The translations under genes were made by a program, and so were the position numbers. Positions 21,384 to 29,241 of a DNA stretch of 64,000 nt are shown here, piece after piece. Below the pieces are notes generated by a model. That model was not told the origin of the DNA. It saw nothing but the letters and a program-made list of their open reading frames with translations, and did no database searches. The stretch is from Xenorhabdus sp. IM139775 (GTDB taxonomy: Bacteria; Pseudomonadota; Gammaproteobacteria; Enterobacterales; Enterobacteriaceae). The stretch spans positions 1 to 64,000 of the forward strand of contig NZ_JAQRFK010000011.1 in the NCBI RefSeq assembly GCF_028598745.1. The letters are read 5' to 3'. Each line of letters starts with the position of its first letter. Position 1 is the stretch's first letter.

Positions 21384-21396
21384 TCATCAGTCTAAT
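21270..21396 (-). ncRNA. candidate antitoxin sRNA (IstR-like role)
   Basis: A minus-strand transcript starting near 21396 would carry the 34-nt sequence of 21383-21350 close to its 5' end, then a small hairpin (cccttcttaaggg) and a rho-independent terminator: ccagc-cttatcc-gttgg with an A tract before and a T7 tract after (21300-21270). A possible promoter is TTGACG-16 bp-TATTTT at about 21438-21411. The 5' segment is perfectly complementary to the toxin leader at 21090-21057. IstR-1 in E. coli likewise uses a 5' antisense segment plus terminator; there it is divergent, here tandem. 5' end is inferred. Confidence 0.5.
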
Positions 21397-21459
21397 CCCT
21401 CTAGCATAAAATATCAACCTATGGTATAGCGTCAAAGATCTCATACAAAGGGACGATAC

Positions 21460-21879
21460 TCACCCAATCACAGGCGAATACTTCTGTTTCAGCCCATCCG
21501 ATTTATGTGCCGTGTTGCGTATCGCGCTGGCGTTCTCCGGGGTGCCGGTATTGTGATGGGTATGGGCGGCGGTCAGTTCGGCCAGTGCCCTGACCACATC
21601 CAGCGTGTCTAACATCAAGGTCATCACGTTAATTTGCTGGCTGCCCACCCAAACAACAGGCGCGACAATCGCTTGCTTGGCACCGGCGATGCTCTGGCGG
21701 ATCAGGCCAATTTTTTCTATTAACTTTTGGCCGACTTCAATATCAGCTACCTTTCCCACGCTGGCAACAAGATTTGATGAAGTCGCCATGCTGTAATCAC
21801 CGTCTGCAATCTGCTGAACCGCGCCCGCCAGTAAGGTCGATGTGCCCAACACCATAATCTTATCCGTGGCCTGTACCGT
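21460..21879 (-). pseudogene. C-terminal remnant of a phage or VgrG-like baseplate protein
   Basis: An open frame of about 139 codons with a stop at each side. It reads QATDKIMVLGTSTLLAGAVQ near the start and RALAELTAAHTHHNTGTPEN and KQKYSPVIG near the end. The HTHxNTGxP motif followed by KYSPxIG is common at the ends of spike/baseplate-type phage and VgrG-related proteins. Only the tail remains, joined directly to the integrase fragment at about 21880. Exact family uncertain. Confidence 0.45.
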
Positions 21880-21888
21880 CTATCAGGA

Positions 21889-22137
21889 ATGATCACAACA
21901 TTGCAAAAGGTGAAATTGAGGTCAATAAAACCTGATTTACCGGAAGGGCAGGCGATTCACGTTCTGCGTCATACATTCGCGAGTCACTTTGTGATGAAAG
22001 GTGGAAACATTGTCGCGCTACAACAAATACTGGGACATGCCAACATACAACAAACGATGGCATATGCACATTTAGCACCCGATTATTTGCAGCTAGCCAT
22101 TACCTTGAATACATTGAGTGAAGATATAGAAATCTAG
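21889..22137 (+). pseudogene. P2-like tyrosine integrase, C-terminal remnant
   Basis: The 82-residue frame holds the end of a tyrosine recombinase: LPEGQAIHVLRHTFASHFVM (catalytic His-x-x-Arg), LQQILGHANIQQTMAYAHLA (His of LGH and the nucleophile Tyr) and a PDYLQLAITLNTL tail. This is very like phage P2 Int (GQATHALRHSFATHFM, YAHFAPEYLQ). The N-terminal two thirds are missing. The arm-type repeats and att-like core downstream make this the intact right end of a decayed P2-like prophage. Confidence 0.8.
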
Positions 22138-22166
22138 TAATCAGAGGCAACTGTAGATAACCAAAG

Positions 22167-22186
22167 TGTCCACACGAGTGTCCACA
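22167..22186. repeat. P2-type integrase arm-site repeats
   Basis: TGTCCACA occurs twice with a 12-bp period (22167-22174 and 22179-22186). Its complement TGTGGACA matches, from memory, the arm-type binding site of P2 integrase. They lie 30 bp after the integrase stop, where P2 arm sites are expected. Confidence 0.5.
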
Positions 22187-22268
22187 CTTGGAAAATTTCA
22201 ACTCACCTACAAGTTGCTTAATAAAAAACTATCTCACTGATTTTGAAGAAAATATAATTTCAGGTGGG

Positions 22269-22327
22269 ATAAAAAAAAGCCCCTCAAGGGGGCTGAAAGA
22301 CAGGGATGGTGTCTATGGCAAGGAAAA
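22269..22327 (-). ncRNA. cpxQ: CpxQ sRNA from the cpxP 3' UTR, with terminator and P2-type att core
   Basis: The minus strand from 22327 reads ttttccttgccatagacacc and continues with atccctgtct, which is the seed region of CpxQ as I remember it from Salmonella and E. coli. It then forms a terminator (agcccc / ggggct with TTG loop) and a T8 run ending near 22270. CpxQ is cut from cpxP mRNA by RNase E and acts with Hfq to repress envelope-protein mRNAs in the Cpx response. On the plus strand the A8-agcccctcaaggg sequence resembles the P2 att core, so the phage appears to have used the CpxQ terminator as its attachment site and left it functional. Confidence 0.85.
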
Positions 22328-22385
22328 TCGTTGTTGATGCTACTGTGTAGCAAAAAAACTAAACATCAAAAGTAGTAATAAAAAA

Positions 22386-22892
22386 TCAGTTCACTTTTCG
22401 GGCTTCATATTCATTTATTTCAACCGATTTTTTTAAAATCTCTCTCTGCTCCGGTGTTAATAGTTGATAAATCTGATTATTAATACGCGCAATTTCTACA
22501 CCCAGAGCAACATTCTTTTCGGCTATTTTTTCAAGCTGCGAGCGAATCTCAGCTTCATCAAAATCCTCATCAGCCAAAAGGGCATTCAATTTTTGATGCT
22601 CAACTCGCATATCCATCAGTGGCTGTTCATACTGATGCTGCTCTTTGACTAAATTCCACATCTGCTCACGTTGCTGTTCCGTCAACGCTATTCCACCGAA
22701 GAGATAACTGTAGTTATATTGACGGTTGCGGTGATGATTAAAATTCCTCTTAGAACCATATGGCATACAATATGGGTATGGGGAAGAGGAACTCACCTCA
22801 GGAATATGATCCGTATCAGCAGTTTCAGCTAAAGCTTCTGTTGTTCCCAGAACAACCATTGACGCTAAAGCCAATATTGCTATGTTACGCAT
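22386..22892 (-). CDS. cpxP: periplasmic Cpx repressor/chaperone CpxP
   Basis: Periplasmic inhibitor of CpxA that is titrated by misfolded proteins and degraded by DegP. Signal peptide: MRNIAILALASMVVLGTTEA, cleavage after ALA. The two LTxxQ motifs characteristic of the CpxP/Spy family are at LTEQQREQMW and LTPEQREILK, in an all-helical cradle. 168 residues. Divergent from cpxRA with a CpxR box in the shared promoter, and its 3' UTR encodes CpxQ. A Tyr/Pro/Asn/His-rich stretch (SSSSPYPYCMPYGSK) after the signal peptide is less conserved. Confidence 0.93.
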   Translation of the reverse strand: MRNIAILALASMVVLGTTEALAETADTDHIPEVSSSSPYPYCMPYGSKRNFNHHRNRQYNYSYLFGGIALTEQQREQMWNLVKEQHQYEQPLMDMRVEHQKLNALLADEDFDEAEIRSQLEKIAEKNVALGVEIARINNQIYQLLTPEQREILKKSVEINEYEARKVN

Positions 22893-22977
22893 TAAATTTC
22901 CTCGCTTTCTCGAACAGCAGCATTCGATTCAGTGCGGATAACTATAACCCTACGGCTGCAAACTAGCGTCAGAGCAT

Positions 22978-22992
22978 GTAAAAGAACGTAAA
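22978..22992. promoter_or_regulatory. CpxR box in the cpxP-cpxR spacer
   Basis: Exact GTAAA-N5-GTAAA (gtaaaagaacgtaaa), the CpxR recognition sequence, lies between divergent cpxP and cpxR, 53 bp before the cpxR start. It explains autoactivation of both. Confidence 0.9.
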
Positions 22993-23044
22993 GTCATGGA
23001 ATAGCAAAGTTTGTTATCGTATTTTGCTCTTGGAGGAAGAATTA

Positions 23045-23737
23045 ATGCATAAAATCTTATTAGTTGATGATGACCGCGAACTGACATCGCTATTAAAAGA
23101 ACTGCTCGAGATGGAAGGATTCAATGTTATCATCGCCCACGATGGCGAACAGGCTTTACAATATATCGATTCTTCAATTGACCTACTATTGCTGGACATC
23201 ATGATGCCGCGCAAAAACGGCATTGAGACACTGAAGGAGCTACGGCAGTACCACCAAACCCCGGTTATCATGTTAACGGCTCGTGGCAGCGATTTAGACC
23301 GTGTTTTGGGATTGGAACTGGGAGCGGATGACTACCTCCCCAAACCATTTAACGATCGTGAACTGGTCGCCCGCATACGGGCTATTTTGCGTCGTTCCAA
23401 CTGGAGTGAACAACAAGCGGATATTGGCACACCGATATTGGAGATCGATAAACTTCAACTCAACCCCGGGCGTCAGGAAGCCAGTTTTGATGGCACGATC
23501 TTGGATCTCACTGGCACAGAATTTACCCTGCTTTATTTGTTAGCGCAACATTTGGGGCAAGTCGTTTCCCGTGAACATTTAAGCCAGGAAGTCTTGGGAA
23601 AACGCTTAACCCCTTTTGATCGGGCGATTGATATGCATATTTCAAATCTACGCCGTAAATTACCTAACAGAACGGATGAACTTCCATGGTTTAAGACACT
23701 ACGCGGCCGTGGGTACTTAATGGTTTCCGCAAAATGA
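23045..23737 (+). CDS. cpxR: Cpx response regulator CpxR
   Basis: OmpR-family response regulator for envelope stress. ATG 23045 follows GGAGGAAG and gives MHKILLVDDDRELTSLL; the frame is open from a TTG at 23024 but that precedes the ribosome binding site. The phosphoacceptor is D51 in LLLLDIMMP, with the acidic pocket D8-D10 and Lys of LPKPF. The winged-helix output domain covers about 135-228 (LTGTEFTLLYLLAQHLGQVV, RGRGYLMVS). 230 residues. Overlaps cpxA by 4 nt (ATGA). Confidence 0.98.
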   Translation: MHKILLVDDDRELTSLLKELLEMEGFNVIIAHDGEQALQYIDSSIDLLLLDIMMPRKNGIETLKELRQYHQTPVIMLTARGSDLDRVLGLELGADDYLPKPFNDRELVARIRAILRRSNWSEQQADIGTPILEIDKLQLNPGRQEASFDGTILDLTGTEFTLLYLLAQHLGQVVSREHLSQEVLGKRLTPFDRAIDMHISNLRRKLPNRTDELPWFKTLRGRGYLMVSAK

Positions 23738-25110
23738 TCAATAGCCTGACCGCCCGTATATTCGCCATTTTTTGGTTCACGCTTGCGCTGGTTCTGATGA
23801 TAGCCTTAATGGCGCCCAAACTGGATTCACGGCAGTTAACCCCGCTTTTGGACAGTGAATATCAGTCGGGAGAAAAGCTGGCAAAGCGAATAGAAGCAGA
23901 ACTCATCAACGACTCCGGGAATGACTTATTCTGGTGGCTACGTCTGGATCACGCTGTTGCCCGGTGGACACCATCGGGCCAACATCTGATCCTCGTCTCC
24001 AGTGAAGGGCTTATCAGTGACATCAACACCCCGCCCCATCAACAACAAGCTATCCGTAACTTTATCGGCCAATCCGATAATGCCGATCACCCTAAAAAGA
24101 AGAAATATGGCCAGTTAGAAATACTCGGCCCCTTTTCTGTCCGCGATGGCGAAGATCATTATCACCTCTACATCAGTCGGTCAGCGGTGAGTCCACAATC
24201 AGATTTTATTAATTTGATGTTTGACCGTCCCTTTTTACTGCCTGCTGCCACCATGTTAATCAGCGCTCCATTGTTATTGTGGCTGGCATGGAGTCTGGCA
24301 AAGCCCGCGCGGAAACTCAAAAACGCAGCCGATGACGTGGCAAGAGGCAACTTACGGCAGCACCCTGAACTGGAATCTGGCCCGCAAGAGTTTTTGGCGA
24401 CGGGCAGCAGTTTCAACCAGATGATCAGTGCGCTGGAAAGGATGGTCACCGCCCAACAGCGGCTGATTTCCGATATTTCTCATGAACTACGCACGCCCCT
24501 AACCCGATTACAACTGGCGACCGCCTTGCTGCGCCGCCGCCACGGTGAAAGCAAAGAACTGGCACGCATCGAAACAGAGACTCAACGTTTAGATGGCATG
24601 ATTAACGACCTGCTGGTACTTTCCCGCAATCAACATAAAAACGAGTTACTCCGCGAGAATATCAAAGCCCACGATATCTGGCATGACATCCTGGAAAATG
24701 CAAAATTCGAAGCCGAGCAGATGAGCAAAACGCTGGATATCGTCTCCCCTCCCGGAAACTGGGTGATTTACTGCAATCCGACAACACTTGGCAGCGCACT
24801 GGAAAACATCGTCCGCAATGCACTGCGCTACTCCAGCAGCCATATCGCCGTTGCCTTTAGGTCAGACAACCAAGGTGTCACGATTACGGTTGATGATGAT
24901 GGCCCGGGCGTCAGCCCAGATGACCGTGAACATATCTTCCGGCCTTTTTATCGCACGGACGAAGCACGGGACCGAGAATCCGGCGGAACCGGATTGGGAC
25001 TGGCGATTGTTGAAACGGCTGTCAGCCAGCATCGAGGTTGGGTGAAAGCAGAAGATAGCCCTTTAGGTGGCTTAAGGCTGATGATTTGGCTGCCATTGCA
25101 TGGAAGATAG
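23734..25110 (+). CDS. cpxA: Cpx sensor histidine kinase CpxA
   Basis: Inner-membrane sensor kinase/phosphatase for envelope protein stress. Membrane helix 1 is at about residues 8-27, a periplasmic sensor domain follows to about 165, then helix 2 and a HAMP linker (AKPARKLKNAADDVARGNLR). The phosphorylated histidine is in SDISHELRTPLTRLQ, near residue 250. ATPase boxes: N (ENIVRNALRYSS), G1 (DDDGPGVSPDD) and G2 (GGTGLGLAI). 458 residues matches E. coli. ATGA overlap with cpxR indicates translational coupling. Confidence 0.97.
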   Translation: MINSLTARIFAIFWFTLALVLMIALMAPKLDSRQLTPLLDSEYQSGEKLAKRIEAELINDSGNDLFWWLRLDHAVARWTPSGQHLILVSSEGLISDINTPPHQQQAIRNFIGQSDNADHPKKKKYGQLEILGPFSVRDGEDHYHLYISRSAVSPQSDFINLMFDRPFLLPAATMLISAPLLLWLAWSLAKPARKLKNAADDVARGNLRQHPELESGPQEFLATGSSFNQMISALERMVTAQQRLISDISHELRTPLTRLQLATALLRRRHGESKELARIETETQRLDGMINDLLVLSRNQHKNELLRENIKAHDIWHDILENAKFEAEQMSKTLDIVSPPGNWVIYCNPTTLGSALENIVRNALRYSSSHIAVAFRSDNQGVTITVDDDGPGVSPDDREHIFRPFYRTDEARDRESGGTGLGLAIVETAVSQHRGWVKAEDSPLGGLRLMIWLPLHGR

Positions 25111-25299
25111 ATTGCTTTCGTTTGGGAATTTAGTTAGTTACATAACATAACAATTAAAGAAAAAAAGCTATTCTACTTGACCTCATGACGTCGAGGGACT
25201 AATCTCGTCGCTGCTTAACACAAATCATTGGTATGTTAGTTTTTGTTAAACAGAAAAATCCAATGATATTAATTGGATAAGCCAAATTGTCACACCCAA

Positions 25300-25335
25300 C
25301 AGGCACTCTGGGAGCCGTAACCTAGTGCGGTAGCT
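25300..25335 (+). promoter_or_regulatory. JUMPstart element with ops site
   Basis: The stretch begins caggcactctgggagccgta and ends gtgcggtagct; it follows the JUMPstart consensus (CAG-GCTCTGGTAGC ... GGCGGTAGCGTG) closely. The ops-like core gcggtagc recruits RfaH in other enterics to allow read-through of long polysaccharide operons. It lies 28 bp before the first O-antigen gene and marks the 5' end of the cluster. Confidence 0.9.
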
Positions 25336-25363
25336 TTTTTTATTTAAAATATAAAATATAATT

Positions 25364-26293
25364 ATGTTTCTATTAAAATGGTTCAAAATCCAACTACAGG
25401 TATTAAAATTATATATAATTTCAGATGAGAATTATAGAAAGAAAATTTACAAAAAAAGATTTAACAAAGAGATGAATCTAAATGATCCGAAAACTTTTAA
25501 CGAAAAAATAAATTATAGAATACTCAAAGATAGGAATCCTTTGTACACGAAACTAGCAGACAAGATTCAAGTGAGAGAGTACATTAAAGACAAAATTGGT
25601 GAACAATATTTGATTCCTATATTAGGCATATATGATTCTCCAAAAGAAATTAATTACGAAACATTACCTGAAAAGTTTGTATTAAAGTGCAATCACGATT
25701 CGGGAAGTGTTATAATATGTGAAGACAAAAGTAATTTCAATCTAAAAAAAGCTAATAATAAACTAAAGCTTCACCTTAAAAGTAACATGTATGCCAAAAC
25801 GCGTGAGTGGCATTATAAAAATATAACACCTAAAATATTATGTGAAGAATATCTAGATATTTATTATGAAGAAAATAAAAAACCGATACCTGAAGACTAT
25901 AGATTACATTGTTTTCATGGTAAAGTTGAGTTTATTGAACTTCAATTCAATAAATTTAAAGAAAAAAAATTCATAAACATTTACGATAAAAATTGGAATA
26001 TACAGCCATTCAAAATGGGTTTTGATAATTCTAACTTTACTGTAGAGAAACCTAATAAAATTGATAAAATAATAGAGTTATCGGAAATTTTATGTAATGA
26101 TTTGGATTATTGTAGGGTTGATTTTTTTGTAACAAAAGATCGAATATATTTTGCAGAAATTACTTTTACTCCATGTAACGGGTTAGATTTAATAACTCCA
26201 GAAGATTGGGATTATAAATTAGGAAAAAAATGGACACTAAAAACCAATCAATTAACCAATCAATTCAACAGTAATGAAAAAAATTATTTTTAA
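25364..26293 (+). CDS. TupA-like ATP-grasp protein of the O-antigen cluster
   Basis: Predicted glycosyltransferase-like or ligase-like protein of the TupA ATP-grasp family, which occurs in many polysaccharide clusters. Recognisable blocks are MNLNDPKTFNEKINYRIL, ADKIQVREYIKDKIGEQYL, PEKFVLKCNHDSGSVIICED and a late acidic ATP-grasp motif CRVDFFVTKDRIYFAEITF followed by GLDLITPEDWDYKLG. 309 residues, cytoplasmic. Strongly AT-rich and rich in Lys, Ile and Asn, unlike the backbone, which points to transfer. First gene after JUMPstart; overlaps wzx by 20 nt. Acceptor and donor cannot be told from sequence. Confidence 0.75.
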   Translation: MFLLKWFKIQLQVLKLYIISDENYRKKIYKKRFNKEMNLNDPKTFNEKINYRILKDRNPLYTKLADKIQVREYIKDKIGEQYLIPILGIYDSPKEINYETLPEKFVLKCNHDSGSVIICEDKSNFNLKKANNKLKLHLKSNMYAKTREWHYKNITPKILCEEYLDIYYEENKKPIPEDYRLHCFHGKVEFIELQFNKFKEKKFINIYDKNWNIQPFKMGFDNSNFTVEKPNKIDKIIELSEILCNDLDYCRVDFFVTKDRIYFAEITFTPCNGLDLITPEDWDYKLGKKWTLKTNQLTNQFNSNEKNYF

Positions 26294-27560
26294 TTCAATG
26301 TGGCTAATTTTCGAACGACTAACCAATATTATTGGGGGCTTGTTAGTTACCATTTATGTAGCACGATATTTAGGCCCTGAAAATATGGGGCTTATTAATT
26401 ATTCCTTAGCCATTGGAGCCTTGATTGTACCAATATCTCAATTAGGAAGTGATGTAACAATATTCAATAGAGCTGCAAAGAAAGAAGCAAGTGCGGTCAT
26501 ATTATTAAAAACAACTAATAATTTAAGGTTAATTATTTGCATTATATTAATAATCTTATCAGTTTCTTATTTTTATATCAAAGCAGATAATAAGGATAAC
26601 ACAGCGATATTAACTTTAATGATGGCAGCTTGCTTATTTACATCATTAGATATATATCGATATTTTTTTGATGGCATTTTAAAATCTAAACTAAATTCTA
26701 TAGCAGCACAACTGGGAATATATCTTAGTTTATTCACTAGATTTTTCTTTGTTAAATTAAATTTATGTTTAATTTATTTCACAGTTCCATTTATTCTTAG
26801 TGTTGCAATCCCCTTCTTTATCCGATACAAATTCTTCTCCAAATTATACAAGAACATTTCATTCAAAAAAATCAAAAGAAAAAAAAACAAGTATAATAAA
26901 TATTTAATTTATACAGGTATCCCGCTCACCCTCTCAAGTTTATCTATTGTTTTTTATACAAAAATAAATCAGATTTTTATCGGAGAGTATTTAGATATGG
27001 GAGCAGTTGGTATATTTAATGCAGCGACAACTCTTTCTCAAGGATGGTCATTTATACCAATCGCAATTATTACTTCTTTATTTTCTCAAATACTAAGAGG
27101 AAGTAACAAAAGACTAAAAGACGGCGCTAGTTTATTATATTTAATTACTATTCTGATATCAGCACCCATTATCATCATAATGAATTTATATAGTTTTGAA
27201 ATAATATTTCATACATATGGAAATGCTTTTATTGATGCTTCGCATTTACTAACAATATTATCTATAAGTAGCTTTTTTTCTGTTGCTGGGACAATTTCGT
27301 ATAGAACTATTATTGCTATGGGAGGATATAAATTTGTTATGTATAAAATGTTCATAATGGCTGGATTCAATATAATACTAAATATAATATTAATCAAATA
27401 TTATGGGGTACTTGGGGCCGTATATGCAACTTTAATTACTGAATTTATAGGAGCAACAGTTGCAAACTTTTTCTTTAAAAAAGGGATAATATTCAAATGC
27501 ATGATACATACATTTTTCCCCAGAAAATATATTAATAGTTTCTTGGATTCGCCTAATTAA
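26274..27560 (+). CDS. wzx: O-antigen flippase Wzx
   Basis: Polytopic MATE-like/PST-family transporter predicted to flip undecaprenyl-linked O-units to the periplasm. 428 residues with about 12 hydrophobic helices. The N-terminus (WLIFERLTNIIGGLLVTIYV then ARYLGPENMGLINYS) is the typical polysaccharide-transporter signature. The 5' end overlaps the preceding gene by 20 nt. The 3' end coincides with the start of an IS30-type remnant, so the last residues (SFLDSPN) may be altered by that insertion. AT-rich. Confidence 0.88.
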   Translation: MKKIIFNSMWLIFERLTNIIGGLLVTIYVARYLGPENMGLINYSLAIGALIVPISQLGSDVTIFNRAAKKEASAVILLKTTNNLRLIICIILIILSVSYFYIKADNKDNTAILTLMMAACLFTSLDIYRYFFDGILKSKLNSIAAQLGIYLSLFTRFFFVKLNLCLIYFTVPFILSVAIPFFIRYKFFSKLYKNISFKKIKRKKNKYNKYLIYTGIPLTLSSLSIVFYTKINQIFIGEYLDMGAVGIFNAATTLSQGWSFIPIAIITSLFSQILRGSNKRLKDGASLLYLITILISAPIIIIMNLYSFEIIFHTYGNAFIDASHLLTILSISSFFSVAGTISYRTIIAMGGYKFVMYKMFIMAGFNIILNIILIKYYGVLGAVYATLITEFIGATVANFFFKKGIIFKCMIHTFFPRKYINSFLDSPN

Positions 27561-28290
27561 GTGCTATTTCTAAGGCAGGCGGTCAGTTGCTATAGTAGGC
27601 ATATTTCTCGCCAAAGGAAAATGCGCTATGGCCTATACACAACTGACCGAAACAGAAAGATACCAGATTTTCAGCTTAATGGCAGTGATTTATGTCAACA
27701 TCTCAGGATAGCGAAAAAATCGTATCGTAAACGCTATGGGAGCTATGAGCGCAGAGGGAAAATTAAAAACAAGGTCAATATTGATATGCGCCCCAAAATT
27801 GTTGATAAAAAGCAGGGGATTGGGAAGGGGATACTATCGCCGGAAAAGCTCATAAAAGTGCATTATTGATATTAGTTGAACAAAAATCGTCACTTACAAT
27901 CATCATTAAACTTGAAGATAAAACAGCAGAAGGTGTTGAAAAAGTAGCGACGAGACATTTATCACTGATAAAACATAAAGTTAAAACAATCACCTTTGAT
28001 AATGGCCTCGAATTTGCCAAACATGAGTGTATCAGTAAAAATTTAGAGACAAAAATTTATTTTACTAACCCTTATTCCCTCTGAGAAAGAGGGATAAATG
28101 AGAACACGAATGGATTAATCAGGGATTACTTCCCAAAAGGAACCGATTTTAATAGGGTATCAGGGAGGTAGGTCAACCTTGTGGCAAACCGATTAAATAA
28201 TCGTCCTCGTAAAACACGAGATTACAAAGCACCAAGTGAGTTATTTAAAGGAATCCCCACTCATTTACTTCGTTCATTACGGTGTTACGC
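27561..28290 (+). mobile_element. degraded IS30-family insertion sequence
   Basis: From 27628 the plus strand reads MAYTQLTETERYQIFSLM, the start of an IS30-type transposase, then breaks. Later pieces in shifting frames read KKSYRKRYGSYERRGKIKN, ILVEQKSSLTIIIKLEDKT, VKTITFDNGLEFAKHE (part of the DDE domain), NGLIRDYFPKGTDFNRV and NRLNNRPRKTRDYKAPSELF. Multiple frameshifts and an internal deletion make it inactive. The ends ttaagtgc (27557) and, reversed, ttaagcgt (28283-28290 region) may be worn terminal repeats. It separates wzx from the first GT2 gene and supplies no O-antigen function. Confidence 0.85.
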
Positions 28291-28314
28291 TTAATATGTG
28301 AACCCAAGAAATAT

Positions 28315-29241
28315 ATGAATAAAATTAAATTAACAGATAGAATTATAAGCACATTTGAAAAAGAATATCCCAAAGTTAGTGTAATAGTTCCTACATATCA
28401 TGATTGGGAAAGATTAGAAAAATGTCTTACAGCATTACGAAAACAAAATTATCCAAAGGAACGATTAGAAATACTCATTATTAATAATGACCCTAACGAT
28501 ACTCCACCAATTAATCTTTATTTTAACAAAAATGAATTTTTTTTATCTGAGAAAAAACCAGGTTCTTATGCGGCAAGAAATAAAGGATTAATCACTGCAA
28601 CAGGTAGTATTATAGCTTTTACCGATTCTGATTGCATTCCTGAACCTGACTGGATTGTTAATGCTGTGAATAAATTTATAGATAATCCTGAAATTAAAAG
28701 AATAGGAGGAAATATAAAACTTTTTTATAAAGAAAAAAAATTAACAATAGCTGAAAAATACGAAAAAATATATGCTTTCAGGCAAAAGGAATATATTAAC
28801 ACTCAAGGAATGGCAGTTACTGCTAATATGTTTAGCTATTCATACTTATTTGAAGAAATAGGCTATTTTAATGAAAGTCTATATTCTGGTGGAGATTCAG
28901 AGTGGGGACGAAGAGCAAAAAAATCTGGATATAATATTCACTATTTCAATGATGTTACTGTTTATCATCCTGCTAGAAGTAAACTCTCGGAATTAATCTT
29001 AAAAAACAGAAGAGAAGCAGCTGGAAAACTTCGAGTAAATAAATTAAAAAACATTGACTTTTTATTAAGTATTGTAATTCATATTCTTCCACCTATAAAG
29101 TCTATAAAAATAATTGATAGTAGAGAGGCCAAAACAACAGAAAGAATTCTTGCTTTCTTTATAAGGTATTTATTAAGAATAAATACAGCCTTAGAATATA
29201 TAAGAGTCGGGGTATTTAAAAATAATGCTGAAAGAAAATAA
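28315..29241 (+). CDS. family 2 glycosyltransferase
   Basis: GT-A fold inverting transferase. N-terminal nucleotide-binding strand KVSVIVPTYHDWERLEKCL, the AARNKGLITATGSIIAFTDS segment leading to the DSDC (DxD) metal site at about residue 106, and a downstream GGDSEWGRRAKKSGY block that aligns with the ED/catalytic-base region. The start at 28315 is preferred because the open frame upstream runs into IS30 sequence. 308 residues. Overlaps the polymerase gene by 17 nt. Donor sugar unknown. Confidence 0.82.
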   Translation: MNKIKLTDRIISTFEKEYPKVSVIVPTYHDWERLEKCLTALRKQNYPKERLEILIINNDPNDTPPINLYFNKNEFFLSEKKPGSYAARNKGLITATGSIIAFTDSDCIPEPDWIVNAVNKFIDNPEIKRIGGNIKLFYKEKKLTIAEKYEKIYAFRQKEYINTQGMAVTANMFSYSYLFEEIGYFNESLYSGGDSEWGRRAKKSGYNIHYFNDVTVYHPARSKLSELILKNRREAAGKLRVNKLKNIDFLLSIVIHILPPIKSIKIIDSREAKTTERILAFFIRYLLRINTALEYIRVGVFKNNAERK

